A stretch of DNA of 6,080 nucleotides, from the NCBI GenBank assembly GCA_015489285.1, contig WGAA01000111.1, positions 1 to 6,080 on the forward strand. Reading direction: 5' to 3'. The notes beneath the pieces are model-generated. The model had not been told where the DNA came from and searched no databases. It saw nothing but the letters and a program-made list of their open reading frames with translations. Shown here piece after piece: positions 5,805-6,080 of the stretch. The stretch's first letter is position 1; each line of letters starts with the position of its first letter. The position numbers and the translations under genes are program-made. The DNA is from Anaerolineae bacterium. GTDB taxonomy: Bacteria > Chloroflexota > Anaerolineae > JAADDB01.

Positions 5805-5846
5805 CGTCATTCGTCATGCGTCATTCGTCATGCGTCATGCGTCAGG
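5805..5846. repeat. Heptamer array 1, right copy, six CGTCATG-type units
   Basis: The units are CGTCATT, CGTCATG, CGTCATT, CGTCATG, CGTCATG and CGTCAGG, uninterrupted. The array lies just upstream of the hydrolase promoter. Confidence 0.85.
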
Positions 5847-5867
5847 CGCCGGTGAGGACGTCGGCGC
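5846..5867. repeat. Weak stem-loop after array 1
   Basis: GCGCCG at 5846-5851 pairs with CGGCGC at 5862-5867 across a 10-nt loop. The left element has no counterpart at this place, so it may be chance in GC-rich sequence. Confidence 0.3.
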
Positions 5868-5883
5868 TGGAGGCGTAGCTTGG

Positions 5884-5919
5884 CTTGATGACGTGATGCG
5901 TGATACGTGATGCGTAACT
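5884..5919. repeat. Heptamer array 2, right copy, CGTGATG-type units
   Basis: The units are CTTGATG, an extra A at 5891, then CGTGATG, CGTGATA, CGTGATG and CGTAACT. The phase-shifting A matches the one at 314. After that A there is exactly one heptamer fewer than in the left copy. Confidence 0.8.
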
Positions 5920-5927
5920 TGAAGATA

Positions 5928-5952
5928 GGTTGGCTCTGTAGCGATCATCTTG
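5928..5952. repeat. Spacer core copy C (GGTTGGC, 14-nt gap, CTTG)
   Basis: GGTTGGC at 5928-5934 and CTTG at 5949-5952 keep the 21-nt spacing seen at 260 and 358. The intervening bases GATCATCTTG resemble copy A (AAGCATCTTG) more than copy B. Confidence 0.55.
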
Positions 5953-5967
5953 TCTCCGCGCCGGCTT

Positions 5968-6002
5968 TTTAATCGTTAATCGTCAATCGTTAATCGTTGT
6001 CT
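5968..6002. repeat. Heptamer array 3, right copy, GTTAATC-type units
   Basis: The units are TTTAATC, GTTAATC, GTCAATC, GTTAATC and GTTGTCT, which is unit-for-unit parallel to 398-432. A five-T run precedes the array. Confidence 0.8.
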
Positions 6003-6016
6003 TCCAGCGCCATCCA

Positions 6017-6045
6017 GTTACTCGTTACTCCGTTACTCGTTATCC
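6017..6045. repeat. Heptamer array 4, right copy, GTTACTC-type units
   Basis: The units are GTTACTC twice, an extra C at 6031, GTTACTC and a decayed GTTATCC. The single-base slip is private to this copy. Confidence 0.8.
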
Positions 6046-6051
6046 TCTCAT

Positions 6052-6080
6052 TTGCACTTTCCATAGATCTGGAATATAAA
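6052..6080 (+). promoter_or_regulatory. Putative promoter at the right edge for an unseen gene
   Basis: TTGCAC (6052-6057, three of six) and TATAAA (6075-6080, five of six) are 17 bp apart. The spacer holds the imperfect inverted repeat TTCCATAGATCTGGAA (6059-6074), a possible operator. The local sequence is markedly more AT-rich than the rest of the window. The gene it would serve lies outside. Confidence 0.35.

Larger units (their letters stand above)
5805..6045. repeat. Right composite heptamer-repeat element (copy 2)
   Basis: The same four-array series as 215-516, in the same orientation: CGTCATG type (5805-5846), CGTGATG type (5884-5919), GTTAATC type (5968-6002) and GTTACTC type (6017-6045). 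The array 2-3 spacer keeps the same length as in the left copy, and the gap between arrays 3 and 4 is about 35 nt shorter. The two copies bracket the four genes as direct repeats about 5.6 kb apart. There is no coding sequence here; positions 5746-6080 are otherwise intergenic. Confidence 0.75.

Noticed and set aside
215..6045. Composite transposon with the two elements as its ends
   Set aside because: There is no transposase, no terminal inverted repeats and no target-site duplication, and the enclosed genes look like ordinary chromosomal genes. The copies are also about a quarter diverged in their best-aligned segment.

Overview
The window is GC-rich bacterial chromosomal DNA with four protein-coding genes. 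They lie between two copies of an unusual composite element made of tandem 7-bp repeats. The gene content (a stand-alone TIGR03960-type B12/radical SAM protein, a secG followed at once by a family-5 solute-binding protein, and a peptidoglycan-binding/serine-hydrolase fusion), the base composition and the style of intergenic repeat suggest a member of the Chloroflexota, perhaps a thermophilic Anaerolineae-like lineage. That assignment is inference: no rRNA or other marker is present.

Layout. Positions 1-214 hold no gene but a cluster of five strong stem-loops. Positions 215-516 hold the left composite heptamer element: four arrays with unit types CGTCATG, CGTGATG, GTTAATC and GTTACTC, plus a conserved spacer core. 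The last array runs into the 3' end of the first gene and supplies its final codons and stop. Positions 497-2209 (minus) encode the B12-binding/radical SAM protein. A divergent promoter region (about 2267-2342) separates it from secG (2403-2624, plus), which is followed with almost no gap by a secreted or membrane-anchored peptide-type solute-binding protein (2633-4309, plus). That gene overlaps tail-to-tail by 24 bp with a minus-strand gene (4286-5743) for an exported PG_binding_4/beta-lactamase-fold serine hydrolase. Positions 5805-6045 hold the right composite element, in the same orientation and order as the left one, and the window ends on a probable promoter for a gene beyond the right edge.

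How the genes relate. secG and the solute-binding protein look like a two-gene operon. SecG is a core translocon subunit, and the solute-binding protein and the hydrolase are both predicted Sec substrates acting outside the cytoplasmic membrane, so three of the four genes concern export or the envelope. The radical SAM protein is a cytoplasmic enzyme of unknown substrate and has no obvious functional link to them. No classical mobile element, CRISPR array, tRNA or rRNA is visible.

The least ordinary content is the pair of composite heptamer elements. They have the same unit order, the same one-base phase slip and an ungapped, roughly 76% identical 93-nt segment, so they are two copies of one dispersed repeat and not chance low-complexity sequence. 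They recall the heptanucleotide STRR repeats of cyanobacteria, but the four-array architecture with a fixed core is something I cannot match to a named family.
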